Assembly (NCBI GenBank): GCA_964622275.1
Contig: CAZUMX010000016.1
Span: 1 to 22,017, forward strand
Source of the DNA: CAYPEZ01 sp964622275
GTDB taxonomy: Bacteria > Patescibacteriota > Minisyncoccia > Phycocordibacterales > UBA6899
DNA length: 22,017 nucleotides
Direction of reading: 5' to 3'
Each line of letters starts with the position of its first letter. Position 1 is the first letter of the stretch. The position numbers were made by a program, and so were the translations under genes. This document shows, in pieces, positions 20,812 through 22,017 of the stretch. Under the pieces are notes generated by a model. It ran no database searches. It was not told the DNA's origin and worked only from the letters and a program-made list of their open reading frames with translations.

Positions 20812-21123
20812 TTATATGGCGAACTCTTCAGTGGTCAGGACTGGTTGCCAGCAGATGACTTTTTGTTGACACACCGCAAATAAGAGAAGTACACGGTCTC
20901 CTCGTTTGAGCTGTATCGACGGCAAAGCACGCGGGGTGATATCTTTGCCATCAGCATAACACGCACACTCAGGTTGAGAGATCTCTCTCTGGTTCTCGGC
21001 CAAGAGATCGACAACAAGGAATTGATGTGGGTATTGGAGTTCGACAGCATATCGGCCTCGTTCATCTACTCCTCGTACGATAGCACGAACGATATTCGCT
21101 GTTTGAACCTGTACAAAGGACAT
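20812..21123 (-). CDS. Small protein of unknown function (103 aa)
   Basis: A 103-residue soluble protein rich in predicted beta strands (QTANIVRAIVRG, RYAVELQYP, FLVVDLLAE, KRGDRVLLLFAV, KVICWQPV). The spacing resembles a small barrel such as an OB or SH3-like fold, but I recognise no family and see no clear active-site motif. Four cysteines are present (two in ECACYADG). I chose the ATG at 21123 because GGGAGG lies 5-10 nt upstream, as in the 93-aa gene. A possible promoter (TAGACT-16-AATAAT) lies further upstream. It is monocistronic, with terminators on both sides, and occupies the place between khpA and trmD where rimM is common; it does not look like RimM. Confidence 0.7.
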   Translation of the reverse strand: MSFVQVQTANIVRAIVRGVDERGRYAVELQYPHQFLVVDLLAENQREISQPECACYADGKDITPRALPSIQLKRGDRVLLLFAVCQQKVICWQPVLTTEEFAI

Positions 21124-21204
21124 ATTCCCTCCCACTTACATGCATTATTCTGGGATCTGAGAAGTAGTCTACGGAGTGCTATGAAAAATACAATAGCAAA
21201 AAAA

Positions 21205-21231
21205 ACACACCACATCATGGATGCGGTGTGT
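21205..21231 (-). terminator. Terminator of khpA
   Basis: ACACACC (21205-21211) pairs with GGTGTGT (21225-21231), continuing CATC/GATG inside after one mismatch. Eight or more Ts follow on the minus strand. Confidence 0.85.
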
Positions 21232-21254
21232 AAAAAAATCTAAGATGAAGTTTT

Positions 21255-21569
21255 TTAGATATCTTTGAGGTCTGCCATGACGTCGTCGACGGTCTGTGAC
21301 ATTTTTCCTCCTGAGCGCTTCCCTCCTTCGGGTTCATTAATCTTGAGGTTCACGCGTGCATTGTTTTTCATACCGACAACACGCAAAAGTGTGCGGATGG
21401 CCTTGGCGGTATTACCCTGGCGGCCAATGATTTTGCCCATGTCTTGAGGGTCAATGTCGAGAGTGATGAGGACGCCCATTTCGTCTATCTTTCGCGTGAC
21501 TTTCACCGCGTCTGGGTTGTCGACAAGTGCTTTGACGACATACTCAAGAAACTGTTGATCGTGTTCCAT
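21255..21569 (-). CDS. khpA: KH-domain RNA-binding protein KhpA
   Basis: A 104-residue protein of the KhpA/YlqC family, small RNA-binding proteins found beside rpsP in many bacteria. The KH core reads DMGKIIGRQGNTAKAIRTLL, with the GxxG loop GRQG at residues 49-52. The N-terminal helix (FLEYVVKALVDNPD) is typical. It is longer than the usual ~80 residues because of a basic then acidic tail (GGKRSGGKMSQTVDDVMADLKDI). It lies 140 nt downstream of rpsP but is separated from it by a terminator, so it probably has its own promoter; I could not find a convincing one. No SD is seen at the ATG. Confidence 0.93.
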   Translation of the reverse strand: MEHDQQFLEYVVKALVDNPDAVKVTRKIDEMGVLITLDIDPQDMGKIIGRQGNTAKAIRTLLRVVGMKNNARVNLKINEPEGGKRSGGKMSQTVDDVMADLKDI

Positions 21570-21659
21570 ATCTGTATATGAGGATTATGCTTTCAATGGC
21601 AGAGATCGTACCTTTTTCTGCTTAGTGACATTCTACCACGGAGACACTAGTGCGCAAAA

Positions 21660-21688
21660 ACCCCAGAATCACGAGGTGATCCTGGGGT
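21660..21688 (-). terminator. Terminator of rpsP
   Basis: ACCCCAGAATCAC (21660-21672) and GTGATCCTGGGGT (21676-21688) form a 13-position stem with one G-U pair and a 3-nt loop. On the minus strand five Ts follow. Confidence 0.85.
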
Positions 21689-21709
21689 TCTGTGGATAAA
21701 AAAGTATGC

Positions 21710-22017
21710 CTATGCCGCTGCTGGAGCTTCTGCTGGTGCGGCTACTTCGGCCTTTGGAGCTTCTGCTGGCTGTTCCTTCTTGATAGGAGTTTTCTTGTGG
21801 AGTGCGTTGACCTTCTTTCCTGTGATCACCTTCGCATCAACAAGGAGATTATGAACAGTCTCGGATGCCTTCCCTCCCTTTGAGAGCCAGTGCTTCACAC
21901 GTTCTCCCTCGATGATAGGCTTTCCTTGGCGAGCATTGTAGCTCCCGACCACCTCGATGACACGACCACTCTGAGCGGCTTTGCGCGAGTCCATCACCAC
22001 CATTCGGAAGGATGGGT
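21710..22017 (-). CDS. rpsP: 30S ribosomal protein S16, 5' end cut by window
   Basis: The frame stays open to the window edge and reads PSFRMVVMDSRKAAQSGR there, matching the S16 block around residues 14-31 (usually PSFRVVVTDSR.A..GR). So the first dozen or so residues lie outside, and the internal ATG at 22003 is not the start. IEVVGSYNARQGK follows, then WLSKGGKASETVHNLL, the conserved S16 C-terminal helix region. A non-globular tail of about 35 residues rich in Ala, Pro, Glu and Lys comes last. S16 is an early-assembling small-subunit protein. The gene is followed by its own terminator, unlike the usual rpsP-rimM-trmD operon. Confidence 0.95.
   Translation of the reverse strand, partial: PSFRMVVMDSRKAAQSGRVIEVVGSYNARQGKPIIEGERVKHWLSKGGKASETVHNLLVDAKVITGKKVNALHKKTPIKKEQPAEAPKAEVAAPAEAPAAA

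Overview
The window looks like a chromosomal segment of a Candidate Phyla Radiation (Patescibacteria, probably Parcubacteria-like) bacterium. This placement is inference. It rests on compact core genes, few Shine-Dalgarno sites, several leaderless-type starts, and a stripped rpsP-khpA-trmD cluster in which no RimM is recognisable. Almost every gene lies on the minus strand.

Left third (1-6400, accessory). Positions 1-3660 hold six full or partial copies of a ~110-bp dispersed repeat, plus a short fragment. Single unrelated genes sit between copies: a HIT-family protein, three membrane proteins of unknown function, a 44-codon ORF, and one oppositely oriented His-rich membrane protein with its own promoter, operator-like palindrome and terminator. 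In three copies the gene-proximal edge of the repeat forms the same promoter (TTGCCA-16 bp-TAGAGT) with the ATG exactly 6 nt further on. The repeat therefore seems to drive leaderless transcription of whatever gene it abuts. Next comes an AT-rich two-gene unit (3677-6264): a DinD-like protein translationally coupled (GTGA overlap) to a TIGR04141/DUF6119-type protein with a Mrr-like D...QxK nuclease motif. This is a candidate genome-defence or DNA-damage module.

Middle (6400-17060, core). A 51-aa membrane protein and a 127-bp imperfect inverted-repeat structure are followed, in minus-strand transcription order, by rpoB-rpoC-dnaG-rpoD, which appear to form one operon. A TTGACC-16-TATACT promoter and a ~240-nt leader precede rpoB. 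RpoB carries natural changes in the rifampicin pocket, including the equivalent of E. coli D516V. RpoD has a ~70-residue Lys/Ala/Pro tail.

Right third (17060-22017). Two small orphan genes each have a hairpin terminator. A trmD-vanZ-like-creD run follows, then two ~100-aa orphan genes, each with its own SD and terminator, then khpA and the 5'-truncated rpsP. The rpsP...trmD order echoes the widespread rpsP-khpA-rimM-trmD-rplS operon, but here it is broken into separately terminated units.

Across the window, starts fall into two classes. Some genes have a leader with GGAGG-like SD sites (1236, 17682, 20622, 21123). Others have a -10-like TAnnnT exactly 6 nt before ATG and no SD (610, 997, 2722, 3563, 6431, 20224). 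I used this to choose several start codons.
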